In this document: positions 1 to 12,200 of the stretch, one piece after another | Position numbering within the stretch: the first letter of the stretch is position 1 | Layout of the letters: the number at the start of each line of letters is the position of its first letter | Source: Argyresthia goedartella | Taxonomy: Eukaryota; Arthropoda; Insecta; Lepidoptera; Argyresthiidae | Reading direction: 5' to 3' | DNA: 64,000 nt | Assembly (NCBI GenBank): GCA_949825045.1 | Contig: OX463822.1 | Location: forward strand, 30,692,703 to 30,756,702 | Notes under the pieces: generated by a model | Database searches by the model: none | Told to the model about the DNA's origin: nothing | The model's input: the letters and a program-made list of their open reading frames with translations, nothing else | Program-made: the position numbers and the translations under genes

Positions 1-80
1 AGTCAAATCCAACAAAAGATGAAGGAGTCCGATGTTCACGTATGTCATGTCCGCAGTTCATTGGTTTGTACTTATTTCAG

Positions 81-3000
81 GAGCGGACCCTAATGTTGTT
101 GACCCCGACGGTCTATCGCCGCTCGGCTGGGCGTGCCTTCGCTCGAGGCTCTCGACTGTCGTAGTATTACTCGATAAAGGAGCTAACATCGGTAAGACTT
201 AACCAGACAAACACTAAACAATCCATATACATAGTCAGGTCATAAGTTCTGTCACATGTGCAATATGAAATAATTTAGACATGTTTATTATTTATGTAAA
301 CATTTATATAGCAAAATGAACTTAATAACACATAGATTCTTATGGTAATAAAGTTTATTCAAAATGACCCCCGCGATTTTGAATACAGGCCTTTATTCTG
401 CGCGGCCAGTCGTCTATCGCAGCACGAACGAGGTCCATGTCAATATCGGCGGCTGCCTTAATCAAGGATGCCTTGAGTGACTCCAAATCAGGATGAGGCT
501 TTGAGCAGGCCTTTTCCTCCAAGTGTTGCCATATCTTGTAATCTAACGGACTCAAATCTGGACTGGAGGAGGGCCAGTCTTCGTGCCGGATGAAGTCGAT
601 TTCACGCGCCGCCAGCCAGGCTTGTGTGCTTTTCGCTCTATGAGCTGGCGCAGAATCTTGTTGTAATACCCAGTGCCTGTTATTAAACATGGTATGAGAA
701 ACAGGTTCCACAAGGTTCTTGAGGACTGTATTTTGATACACAACTGCATTCGTTTTTACGCCTTTCTCACAAAAATGTACCTCAGTTAAGCCCCAATAAG
801 AGACTCCCAACCAAACCATGAGCGAGGATGGAAAATGACCTCGTTGGACACGCGGAATACGGTTGCTCGTTTTTGCTGCTGTGTGCGTACACCTTATCAT
901 TTTGTTTGTTGTAGCTCTCTTCCACGGTGAAAATTTTTTCATCCGAAAAAAGAATTTCCCGATGCTTTTTTCCCGCGTAGGTACCGCTTCAACAAAGCGC
1001 GGCATCTCTTCAGTCTCAGGTCCATTAAACGAGCGTCCAAACGATGTCCTGTTTTTCTTCGATATGCCCTAAGCCCTAAGTCTTCATTTAACACCCTTTT
1101 CACCGTGGTCCTGCTTAACCCCATCTGAAGGGCCAACAGTTTCTGCTTACGTATGGGATTTCTTTGAATTCGCGCCTTCACAGCTTTTATCACTGCTGGA
1201 GTCCTAGCAGAGCGAGGGCGACCACTTCTTGACCTGTCATCTACACTAGAGTCTTCATTGTATCGTTTTATGGCACGATAAACGAATCTTTTGGTTATAT
1301 TCAAATTTTTCAGTAAGTCGAAAATCTGAATTGGCGCGTAACCGCAACGATGCAACGCAATAACTGCGACACGGTCTTCTTTAAGTGTCCACTCCATATT
1401 TAAAAATGAGGAAAATTCTAAAAAGTACACATTTTTATTTTCATGAAAAATTCGAAATTCGAATTCAATAAACTTTTTTGTGGCCAGCGTTCTAAATTCA
1501 AAAGTTTTTATTGTGTGACAGAACTTATGACCTGACTGTGTATAATACGTCACTGGAACTGAAAATTACATGATGATCTATCTATAAAGTTAAAAAGGAA
1601 AACTATTTAACGTTCATTAAAAACAGCATTTTCATCCTTTGTGCATTTTTATTCAGCACTACTTGGTGTTTTTTTGTGTTTCTTCATGTGAACTAACACC
1701 AAGACTATCCAGGGTGTCGCTAGTGCTCACCTAACCTACAAAAGTGTTATGCTCAAAAATATTTCATCGTTCAATAAAATAAAATAAAAACCACAGTTGG
1801 TCATTTGACAAAATGATCAATTTTATTGATATCCACCTACCTAACTATCCAGCCTATTGCACCCACTGTTGAGCAAACGCTTCATCTGTATGATATGGCC
1901 ACGACATAATAAATGGTCAAGTATTACCTCACTCAAAACATCAAACGTACACGCCAGCACCCTGTTAATCTCACACTCGGCGACATAATCCCTGATAGGT
2001 TTGATCAGGGGCCTAATTCAGTACTGGATATTGCATCGTGACCGCATCGCGATCGCTCCGAAGGGCGCAAAACGCCGCATTTGACGGTCGGTCTCTAAAC
2101 AAAATAGGTGCCGCCGACAAGTCAAACACGGCATTCCGCGCCCCTTGGAGCGGTGGCGATGCGATCCCCAGTACAGAATTGGGCCCCAGGTAGCTTCTAA
2201 ACACCCGGAATTTTGCTTTCTTCCATTCGGGTGATCATTGGTGAAATTGTCTAGCAGTTTGGAATACGCTTCCTCGTTTAGAGAGCCTGTTGGAGAGATT
2301 ATGTTGAGCTGAACACACAGGTTTCCTTTTCACCATCTAACTGCTGCTTCATAGGCTCCTGAACTGAGAAGATTCCTGCAGTAGTAGACCAGTGACACTA
2401 AATGATATAACGACGCGCTCAACAACCGCAGTTATGCGGTGTATTTATAGAAGAAATCATTATTTATGCATCTAACCATAATATTAAGGACTGTCTACCT
2501 CAACAGACCAACCAGACGCGAGCGGTCGATCACCCCTAGGCCTGGCGTGCGGAGGTCCAGTTGAGCTGGTCGAGTTGCTGATGGAACGGGGAGCGTCTCT
2601 GGAAAGAGTGGACCATAGCGGGCTGAGGCCGCTGGACCGCGCAATTGGGCAGAGGAATGTTCAGGTGAGTTACATTTTAATGTCATGATATTCATGATGG
2701 TATAATTACTTATGTTCTTTAATCTATCTTTACAATCCATAATTTGCTGGAACAAAGAACTTTAGCCGAAGCCTTTATTTTGTGCATGTTTTTATTTATC
2801 CTTTTTTTGCCGTTACCCAATAGAGGGGCAAGCCTTTAAAATAGGTATGAGTCATAATTGGGTAATGATTTACAATGGAATGTCCCAAGTAGTCCGCAAC
2901 ACAACTAATAATGTTATTTGATCACATTTCAGGTTGTCAACTGCTTTTTACGAAAAGGCGCGAAGCTTGGACCTACCACTTGGGTTATGGCATCAGGAAA

Positions 3001-4350
3001 GCCAGAATTCATGTAAGTCCCCTTCTAAGTATGTTTGGTCACGATTGTCCTCATACTTAATACTGAGTGACACAACATCATATAAGGATAGATCAATCAG
3101 CAGAGTATATTGAAAACAGATAGGTATCGTTTGAGTGACAACAACAACATAACATAGTGTCGATTCACAACAACAACAATATGAGAGGTATATTTATACA
3201 CGTAGGTACCGTAATATTGATATAATAATAATAATACCTTGGACATTATTTACACACATTGATCTAGACCCAAACTAGGATTCCCTATATCTTGGGTACC
3301 AGATAACGATACACATACTTATATAGATAAAAAAGTATAATACTTAGATAGATAAACAACCATGACTAGGGTACAAACATCCGTTCTCATCGAACAAATA
3401 TTTGCCCGAAGTAATACTGTAAGCACTGTAACTTTGTTAATTATTTTTAAGCTGACTTAATCATAAGATGTATGGCTTATAAAATAAATAGGATTAAAAA
3501 AAAAATAAAAAAAAATTTGCCCCCACCGGGACTCGAACCCGGGACCCTTGGCTTCGTAGGCAATGTCACTGCCGACTCGGCCATGCGGGTCGTCATTGAT
3601 GTAACATAATGCTTAAAATCCCCAGGCTGATCTTACTGAACAAACTCCTAGAAGACGGCAACATCCTCTACCGCAAGAACCGGCCGTCGGAAGCGGCTCA
3701 CCGTTACCAATACGCCTTAAAGAAGATCAACCCCCTCATCAGCGACGAGGGTGCCAGCGTACCTGCGCCCACGCAGCCGATACCGCATGAACACATCGCA
3801 GCGTTTGTGCAGCTCAAGACAAATCTGTTGCTGAATATGTCGAGGTGCAAGAGGAAGCTTAACGTGAGTCACCTTTATTACTCTGGACTCTTCTTTCATT
3901 AAACAGGATCGTCCGTAGCCGTACCTATCTATAATCTGGTGGTTACTCAGCTCGGCTTTCACGTTTCTCATCCTGGTGCTGACCGTGTACCGTGTTTGGT
4001 TGCCCCCAATCGATAATACGTACTGTTAAGCATAAGCGTGAATTTCAACGGTATTTCTTCTACAGGAGCCTTCAGAAGCACTTGACTTAGCCGCCCGGGC
4101 ATCTGGCCTTCGGCCCAACGCCTTCGAGTGTGCTTACGCCATGGCCCGCGCCATCCTAGCCCTGAACAAGCCCTCCGAAGCCCTACCCCATGCCAGGAGA
4201 GCCCTGCTACTAGCCCCGACGCACGATCTATCAGCTGTCCGGACCTTGAAAGCTCTTCAGCAGGAGATACTGTCGAGGATAAATAGCCATGGTAATTCTG
4301 AGACTAGGTCCATGAGGAATTATGATTCGATAAGTTTAAATATGCCTTAA
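81..4350 (+). CDS. rols: TANC / rolling pebbles scaffold protein, 3' part (last five exons, N-terminus outside window)
   Basis: Five exons join in phase: 81-191, 2507-2664, 2933-3012, 3626-3863, 4066-4350 (TAA stop). All have AG/GT borders (for example gtaaga after 191, gtgagt after 2664 and 3863). The first exons encode ankyrin repeats (DGLSPLGWACLRS, SGRSPLGLACGG, SGLRPLDRAIG), then a linker with RKGAKLGPTTW. TPR-type helices follow (EDGNILYRKNRPSEAAHRYQ, TNLLLNMSRCKRKLN, LGLRPNAFE-like spacing, NKPSEALPHARRALLLAP). This order of ankyrin then TPR, and the wording of the linker, are those of TANC1/2 and Drosophila Rols. These are cytoplasmic scaffolds; Rols links the myoblast-fusion receptor to the cytoskeleton in flies, and vertebrate TANCs sit at synapses. 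The protein ends about 30 residues after the last TPR helix, with no long C-terminal tail. The P-loop NTPase-like part would lie left of the window. Family assignment is firm; orthology to rols is inferred. Confidence 0.9.
234..1537 (-). mobile_element. Mariner element, maT type (DD37D), inactivated
   Basis: A 23-bp terminal inverted repeat starting gtcaggtcataagtt lies at 234-256 and, inverted, at 1515-1537. The left end is preceded by TA; the right flank is TG, so the target duplication has decayed. The transposase reads right to left from an ATG at 1397 to a stop at 355. The N-terminal part (MEWTLKEDRVAVIALHRCGY, then a paired helix-turn-helix region) is in one frame. The first catalytic Asp motif (ILFSDEKIFTVEE, about 905-955) is in a second frame. 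The rest (MVWLGVSYWG, QQDSAPAH, SPDLSPLDYKIW) is in a third. I count 37 residues between the second and third catalytic Asp, the hallmark of the maT/DD37D group. Two frameshifts (near 960, in a poly-A run, and near 870) make it non-autonomous. It sits in an intron of rols. Confidence 0.93.
1660..1850. repeat. Fragment of the catgaaatggcca foldback MITE family
   Basis: The stretch shares blocks with 8619-8952 and 41580-41815: the (a)acacgaaggctatccggg-like core, the cctaacctac block, and a terminal ggtcatttgacaaaatgatc segment. Only one end is recognisable here. Confidence 0.5.
1852..2335 (-). pseudogene. Decayed DNA-level copy of exon 10 of the neighbouring cysteine-rich secreted protein gene
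   Basis: Positions 1852-2006 and 2191-2330 repeat, with scattered substitutions, the sequence 9492-9800, which contains exon 10 of the minus-strand three-module gene. The shared part also includes about 80 bases of flanking intron with a LINE tail piece, so this is a genomic segment copy, not a processed one. A base is missing where the source reads cattcagggttatc (copy: cattcgggtgatc), which shifts the frame. The splice acceptor side is altered, and a foldback MITE splits the copy at 2010-2187. It is therefore non-functional as an exon. Confidence 0.75.
2010..2187. repeat. Foldback MITE (ggcccaattc ends) inside the exon copy
   Basis: The left end ggcctaattcagtactgg is the imperfect inverse of the right end ccagtacagaattgggcc. 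Both arms continue inward through a matching gcatcg...ccgc / gcggtggcgatgc segment. AGG flanks both sides (2007-2009 and 2188-2190), a possible 3-bp target duplication. Related ends occur at 10097-10315, and the inner segment resembles 41828-41990. Confidence 0.65.
3222..3594 (-). mobile_element. tRNA-derived SINE with (ATT)n tail, split by a retro-tail insertion
   Basis: Read on the minus strand it has a tRNA-like head with A and B boxes (gggttcgagtcccggt-type, 3520-3594), a conserved body (taccctagtcatggttg..., tgggtctagatcaatgtg...) and an ATT-repeat 3' end at 3222-3236. Other copies are at 27544, 32601 and 47932. An A-tailed insertion (3418-3515) interrupts the body. It is in the rols intron before exon 3626. 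Confidence 0.85.
3418..3515 (+). mobile_element. 5'-truncated LINE/SINE tail inserted in the SINE
   Basis: About 98 bases ending in a long A run interrupt the SINE body. TTTGCCC is duplicated at 3411-3417 and 3516-3522. Its 3' end (gatgtatggcttataaaat..., then gattaaaa) is the same as that of the tiny insertion at 13448-13490, so both come from one retroelement family. Confidence 0.7.
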
Positions 4351-4943
4351 AGCTAAACTTAGAATAGGTATATAGGTAACACAAAATACCCATCCCATAG
4401 GAATTCTTTACGAACCTCTGTCAAAATAACATCCATACAGAGATAAAAGAGAAGGAAAGCAATCAAAAAGAACTTATACACTTCCATACAGTCCATATAT
4501 AATATATATGGAATGTCAAACTTGATCCGAAATTAACGCCTCGAGTAGTAGAGTAAGTTCCGACTATTACTCTACCAGTACAAAATTATATGAAATTCTT
4601 TTTTCACTAATCAAAAGTTTATATGAAATGACAACGTGTATTAGTAGGTACGTGTAGATAGGCTTTAAGATATTTTATTTATTGTTTGATATATTTAAAC
4701 ATTGTGTACTCGTGATTTTGGTAAACAACGTTACATTTCCTTATAATAGTGTGATTGTGATGAATTTAATTAAATATATATTTTTGTGACGTGACGCTAT
4801 GTTATGTTATGTTATATTTTTTTGAAAATAATGAATTTAGTGAATCCGATTGTGTTAAAATAATATTTTTTATTTTAGCTCGAATATTGTATCGTTTTTG
4901 TTTATGGTTGCTTGCCATTAATGTAATGTTTAACACATAAGTT

Positions 4944-5010
4944 AATAAATAATAAGTTAACAGTCAAGAAATCAAGGTTTTCGATGTGACTTGAACTATA
5001 TATAAATAAA
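4944..5010 (+). other. Candidate polyadenylation signals for the rols 3' UTR
   Basis: AATAAA occurs at 4944-4949 and 5005-5010, about 600-660 bases after the rols stop codon, in AT-rich sequence. Several other AT-rich hexamers lie nearby, so the true site is uncertain. Confidence 0.3.
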
Positions 5011-5830
5011 CGACTGTAGATATTTTCCTACTACAACAATTATTTCGTTTACAGACTAATTTCATGATCAATATTATCTTTTCCGATAATATTTTATATT
5101 AATAGAATACATACTTACATAGAATTTAGTCTGTGTACATGTTTCCCATTTTTTTGTTTAAGTGCCTTATTATTTTCATGTTAGTTTTAATTAATTTGAT
5201 GCAATTTCACTTAAGATATGTTTTATTTTATTTTATGAGTTAAACTCACTGTGTCCATTTCCTTGCTTTATTTTAATTTATTTCTGTATTCATGATAGAT
5301 TATTTTATTCCTTTAGAGTAGGCTTTTCTCACTGGTAGTGTGATCATGTTTGTCTATAATACAAATTTATTTATTTTAAATACGTAAATCTTATTAAAAC
5401 CGAAGATTTGTCTAAAATTATTCACCAAATAGAAGCAAAAAACTATTTTCAAACAAATAGAAAGTGCATTCGCTAGAGGCGAAAATAAAAATAAAAACTA
5501 TCCTAGGCCGGACAGTCTTAGTGCTACCCCTCTTATCTGCATGATGGCCAAAATTATCGCGAAAGACTGAACAACATTATGAATTAAAAAAAAAACAAAA
5601 AATATGTAAAAAATCTTTACTGTAATAAGGAATTTTGTAAGTACAATATAACTATTATCTATAACAGTACGTTATAACTATTATTAAATTTCTTATATGG
5701 CTTCAATGTGTTTTTCTTTATCTATAGTAAGCCACCTTAATATACCCCGTTTTGGGGATTTTTATTTAAAATGCACAAAATATTTTTTATCTGTTAACTT
5801 ACATAACGACGAAAACGAACGACAAAATAT
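5011..5830. other. Intergenic AT-rich stretch between convergent genes
   Basis: Between the end of rols (+) and the stop codon of the minus-strand gene. I see no coding pattern or clear repeat; it probably holds parts of both 3' UTRs. Confidence 0.5.
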
Positions 5831-8800
5831 TTATGCCATTGGCGCAGCAACCTGTAAATCACCACTACTATAGCCATGATGGACTGCAAATTTCTTATGT
5901 GAAAAATATGGATCGACCTTCTTCCACGCACTATCATAATCAGACGGTCGTCTACCCAATTGCGATGGCGGTAGACTAAACACTCTTGGAGTTGGAGTAA
6001 AACTCGGTGTCTCCGTCGAAGACCTCATGTAGACTGGTGTTAGTATCAGAGGGCGATCTTCCCTCGGTTTATGCATAACTTGTGGGTCAATCTTCTTTAT
6101 CACCACTTCGGGATACGAATCTGGATTATACTTTTTCGTCTTTTTTGAAGTCTTCTTCGGGCGTGATGTTATGGGTTCCAGTGCATTTCTATTTGAGAAT
6201 CCGAAGTTCTGTTTGAATAATTCCAGTGGGAATCTTGGAAACAGAGGGGTGAGATGTGGTGTGGGCTTTTTGATGATCTCGTTAAACAGCTTGTTGCATT
6301 TGGGAGTAGTCTTTCGCTTGGGTACTGGGCATGTCTGTAAGATTAAGATAGTTGGTGTTACAAGAAAGGTACTGCAAAGGAAGAGTATTAGCTTTAACAC
6401 TCTAAGTATGTAGGGAGGTATGGATGTGTCTTAGGAAAAAAAGTACTGCAAATGAGGTATCAAAGTGTACTACTAAAAATACTATTTTGAAACTCACCAT
6501 GAGCATGGAGTCCACAATATTTAGCAACTTGCCGCCATCCGTACAATGATCTGGATACAAAAACGGTCTGCCTACCAATTGCCCTTCATAGACGTTCTGC
6601 ATCGCCACCCACTCCTGATGGCTCGAAGTGAAATTACGTACTAGGTCCTTTAACTTAAAGTAATCGACGAAGTTGTATTTATTGAGTACTTGTAGCTTCT
6701 TTAGAAGGCAAGTAGCTGTGGGCGGTGAGGGTTTGCACTGAAAATTTAAGTTTAAAATTGAAATTAAGTTTTATCACGCACACACACACATATAGCGTCC
6801 TTTTCCCATACGGGGTGGCATGGCACAATTGTGCCCACTTTGGGCCAGCTATTCAGTACTCCATTTTGCGTGACAGGGGGTTAGCCCATCGCCGCAGCTA
6901 TGAAGTACTGGGATTCTTCAAGATTTGTTCCATCACCGTTAGAACATTCGTATAATGTACTTAAGATAAATTAATTATCTCATTGGTCGCTGGTCAGGAA
7001 TCGAACCTGCATCTCCTGTGTGAGAAGCAAGCGAGCCATTAGATCACGGAGCTCTTTTTTTCAAGTTTTATCACGTTGAATTAGTTGTTTGGGACTTTAT
7101 CATAAACTTACCCAAAGGTGTGACCGCCATAAATGTGTCCTCGGCTCGCTAACTTGGACTGGCACCGCCTCAATACTATGTATCGAGCTCAAACTGCACT
7201 GTGTCAATGCCTCACGAGGTACGAAACGGGGGATGTATGGATGGAGAGACTCAAAAATTTATTTCGTTTACGACCATATGTTTCTCGGGGAAAGTTGTTC
7301 ATAATAATGGGTACTATCATTCCCCAAAATATGGTCAGCTGATTAAATGTCACCTTGTATATTGGTCGATGCATGATCATCTGTGTAAGCAGGCTAACCC
7401 AAGCCTTATTATTTGACCAAGAAGACCTTTTAGTATTAGGAGATATTCATTTAACTCATAGAGAGTACTCTATGAGTTCAATGAAGTGGTATTAGATCTC
7501 ATGATCTGAAATCACTTCATTTCACAGTGAACGCGTTGTAGCTTCTGAGACTTGCAACCATTTCACATGAAATATTTTTGGTGGCATGTTTTAACTTACC
7601 GGCCTCAACTTGGACGAATTAATTTGACAAACCGTATCGTTCTTTACTTCGTGGGTGTGCCTGAAACAGAAATTATGAATGATTACAAAACAAATACTAT
7701 AAATACAGAATATTTTATGTTATGACTTATGACGAGTTACTATAATAATGCTAAAATGCATACCTGCAATGATCGACTGTGTCTTTTTTCCCGTCAGGGC
7801 AGTTCTGAAAAATGGAAAATCTCTTAAAAAAATGTGGCATATACCTTCCAATACTATATTTATTAATGAAACATAGAAACTAAACTGAAACATAGAACTA
7901 AAAGAGAAACATAGCAACGTCGCATCATAGTTTTGATAAACTGAATTAGAAGATACCTACATACTTTCTTAGTTAGTTATTAGTAAACACACAAACATAA
8001 ACATTCACATATAGGCAAGTACATTGCTTCTGGACCCACACTAGGAATTCCTGTGTCGTCGTGGGAACCAGAAACAGCGACGTCACACACATAGGAACAT
8101 CGAAGACCTGGGGATTTTTCCTTTTTTTCTTTTATTTACCCCCAGCCGGGGATCGAACCCGGGACCTCTCGCTGGTAGGCAGAGCCACAACCGCTGCGCC
8201 ACAGAGGTCGGCGCCCAGTATACTTACGTAGCTTAGACATTGATGTAGTTCTCATTGTTAGGGTCCGTACCCAAAGGGTAAAAACGGGACCCTATTACTA
8301 ACGTCCGTTTTCAATAACCTATCTATCCTCAATCTGCAGATAGATAGGGTCGAATTTGTCATCTAACTCTAGTAATGTGAAAACCGTGGATAGATAGGTT
8401 ATTGGGATCGGCCGTAAGACTCCACTGTCCGTTTGTCTGTCTGTCCGTCTGTCACCAGGCTGTATCTCATGAACCGTGATAGTTAGACAGATGATGTATT
8501 TCTGTTGTCGCTATAACAACAAATACTAAAAAAAAGAATAAAATAAATATTTAATGGGGCTCCCATACAACAATTCTTTCAATACCACATACAAACTTAT
8601 GAATGCACCTGGTCATATCATATAATTAATAATTTCGTAAAATAGCCATGGATTGAAAATTTCATGAAATGGCCATCCATTTCATGATTGGCTGACAATT
8701 TCATGAAGGGTTGAATTTCACGAAACCATGTATTTTCAAAATCATTTTTACTCAGTAATATGTGGTATTTTTGTGTTCTACATGTCGAGCTAACACGAAG

Positions 8801-9245
8801 GCTATCCGGGGCTTCGCTGCGCCCATCCCCTTTGGTGCTCACCTAACCTACCGCTGTGTTTTTCCCTAAAATAATTTAATCGTGCCAAGAAAATAAAAAT
8901 TCAACTATAATTGGCCATTTCATGAAATGATCAACTCTATGATATCTACCTATCTAACTCTCCTAATTAACTCATAACTCATTTAGGCAAAAATATAGAG
9001 CAGGTTCCCGTTACAAAGTTCTTAGATCTACACATTGATGAAAATCTTAAATGGAATACCCAAACTGAAACCATATGCAAACAACTTAATAATAAACTTC
9101 CCGAAAATGTTCGTAAAATGGTCAACATTAACTTATTTAAAAAAGAAGGGTAAATGATAATGAACTGTGATCTTTTCTTTTTATAGCACTCGTGACCCCG
9201 TCCGATCGATTTATTAATTCCTATCTACTATGTAAAGTTTAATGA

Positions 9246-9281
<36 letters not shown>

Positions 9282-12200
9282 CCAAATATAAATCCTATCT
9301 ATTGTGTAAAATTTAATGCATGTGTAACCAAATATTTCTATGCCAAGTGGTTAAAAAAGTGGCTGAAAATAGCGAACCTAGTGGCTAAAAATAGCGTACC
9401 TATTCAAACATCAATCTTAACCAGATTTTTTCCAACGGATGTATCACCTATTTATCACAAATAAACGATTTGATTTGATTTGATTTGATCTCCAGGCTCC
9501 TGCACCCACTGTTGAGCGAGGGCCTCATCTATATGATATGGCCACGACATAATAAATGGTCAATTATTACCTCACTCAATACATCAAACGTACATGCCAG
9601 CACCCTGTTAATCTCACACTCGGCGACATAATCCCTGATAGGTTTGATCAGGCACTTTGTAAACACGCGGGCTTTTGCTTTCTTCCATTCAGGGTTATCA
9701 TTGGTGAAGTTGTCTAGCAGTTTGGAATACGCATCCATGTCTAGAGAGCCTGTCGGAGAGATTATGTTGAGCTGTTTGAACGCGCAGGTTTCCTTTTCAC
9801 ACTGTAAAAGAAAATTATGTACTTAGGTATAGGTACTAACAGTCACAGATTTAGCATCACTAAAGAAACTCCTTCGTCGTTGACTAACAGTCAAGTTCGA
9901 GTCACTACCATATCGCAAAAGAAAACGGCGAATGTAGTTCTTACCGACAAAGGAACAACTTTCACGTCATGAAGTTTTGGTTTCTCCGCAGTATCAGGCT
10001 TTGCGGTAGTGGTAGTCGTTGCGACCATTCCTGAAAGATAAACAAACTTTATATAGTTTTGTATGGTTTTGGTACGATTCAGTGAAAGCCTGCAGGGGCC
10101 CAATTCACGTAGTCAATGACGCGACGACGAGACGGTCAATTTTACATCTCCATTATCTTCCGATTTTGAAAAATCTTTTCCCAGTATTAAATTGAATTTA
10201 TACCATAATTGCCTGAACAGTAGATTCTCCAAATGCCAAATAATGGATACCTAAAGTTGACCGACGTCGTCACGTCATTTTTACTGAGCGGTCGTTGTGC
10301 TAGCAGAATTGGGGCCATGGAGACTCATTCGCCTTTCACTGACACTTAGGAGATGCGGGATCGAATCCCGATGTGACCGCTGCTACTGTGGTCCCACTGT
10401 ACGAATGTGTATGCTGGTACCTGTGTCTGTAATCTGTAGTCTTCTCGTAGGGTCCCAGGTGAGCTGGAAGTTGCACTCAGTCCTGGACGAGGTGGGGATG
10501 AAGTCAGAGACATCGCAGCAGTCTAGCGGGTCCTGGAAATTGGGTAAAAGTTAAGCAGAAACGAACAGACCATTAAATTACGCCTATTTAAGGTGGGTGA
10601 GAAATATCTGGGCAGCAGTTTTGGTGATTCTTAACCTCTCAACGACCCAGTCTTTTCTGAGGCATCGCGATTTTGAAACTCATACCATGGTAATAAACTT
10701 CAAAACCTATAACGGGTAAGTGTCTTGCTGGCAAGAAAAGGGACGCTGACTGAGGTAATTTTGAGCAATAATTGCCCGGCAACTGTAATGGATTAATCTG
10801 GAGCGATTAGTGGATCAATCTGGAGCAATTTAAACAAAATGCAGCAATTTATTCCGCAATATTGCTTCCAATTGCTCCATATATCCCATATTGCTCTATA
10901 TCGTCGATACTAAATGCCGAATATCCAGTGGGTAAGGGAAATTTTAGGCAAGTTTCATATGTAAGTGCAGAAATTGAATCTATCGTATTAGTTGTTTTGA
11001 TTGATAATTAAAGGACTAACTTTATTTAAAAGTTATTCAAAGTTACTCCGGCACATTATGGAGAGGTTTTTGCACGATAAACGTGGCTTTCATCTTGTGA
11101 AATACGTTCGCACCTAAATCCGTCCTTTCCTTTTTACATTTCAATCTCATGAGTGCATGATATTTAAAGCACTACAGGCAGCTGCCGCAAGGAATACTTT
11201 TTCATGGCCACATTGGTACTTGTTCAACTGCTAGTCTTTTGTGTTACAAGGTAGGGAACTTCCCCTATGGTCAGCTAATTAAAAGGTTGTATGTTGAATA
11301 AACTCACGCTAGATTCACTGTGCTCCACCACCCTAATTTTATCAGCTACAACTGGTAATCCGTGAATAGTGGGTTTAATATTGTGAGCTGGCTCAGGCAT
11401 TCTCTGAAAATAACGGAAGCGTAAACACTTATACAGGCACATGCATTGCTCCTGGTCCCACAATAGGGGGTAACCTATTGTGTCGTGGTATTGATGGACA
11501 AAAATAAAATCTAGCTATCTGCTGATAGAAAGTTTCGGAAATGCATGCTTTTTAGTAGTCACCATACTACAGTGTGTAAACTTATATCCATAGATTTGGC
11601 ATCACTCAAGAAAATCCTTCAATGCTTATGTAAACTTTACCAGTGCTCAGAGCACCTATACGTCTTCAACTTTGGTAGGGTTTGCAGAAGCCATGTGTTA
11701 CTCTAAGCTGCGGTAGGCATCTAACGCTGAATAAAGCAATCTTCAATCATCATGCGACAAGGATGGATGGAATAATTGAATTAAAATAATAAAGCACGTA
11801 ATCACATCAGTGTGTGATAAGATGATGATTTTAGTATCATAGTAGGGAATAAGAGCGAGGATAATGCAAGTACCGAAAATCCTTACCTTCAGAATATCAG
11901 CGGACGAGTATGTGGGGCGTGGCGTGTGTGTGTAGTAGTGAACCAAACTGTGAAACCCACACTCGGACAACATTTCTGAGGTGAACAATTGCGGCAAGTC
12001 GCAGCATTTTGCACTGAAATACTAAGTAGATAAAGGTCAAGCAAGATAAGATTTTCTGGCCATTTAAGATGAAGTTAGAATATTTTATAGTATCACCCTA
12101 TATATTACATAACTTCACTTAAAGGTATATGTTATCTCATGTCTTATCTAAAAAGTCAAAAACAGACAAGAGATGTTCAGTCTTACATTTTTCAGGAACC

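Noticed and set aside
3520..3594. tRNA gene prediction (and similar heads at 7000, 8150, 27730, 28440, 32610, 48110, 58320)
   Set aside because: Each head runs straight into a shared SINE body and several have damaged stems; they are SINE promoters, not tRNA genes.
9529..9570. Stop codon at 9529 as the end of a separate odorant-binding gene
   Set aside because: The frame beyond 9571 enters a LINE-tail sequence, while the donor at 9570/9571 joins in phase to a homologous module exon; kept as one gene.
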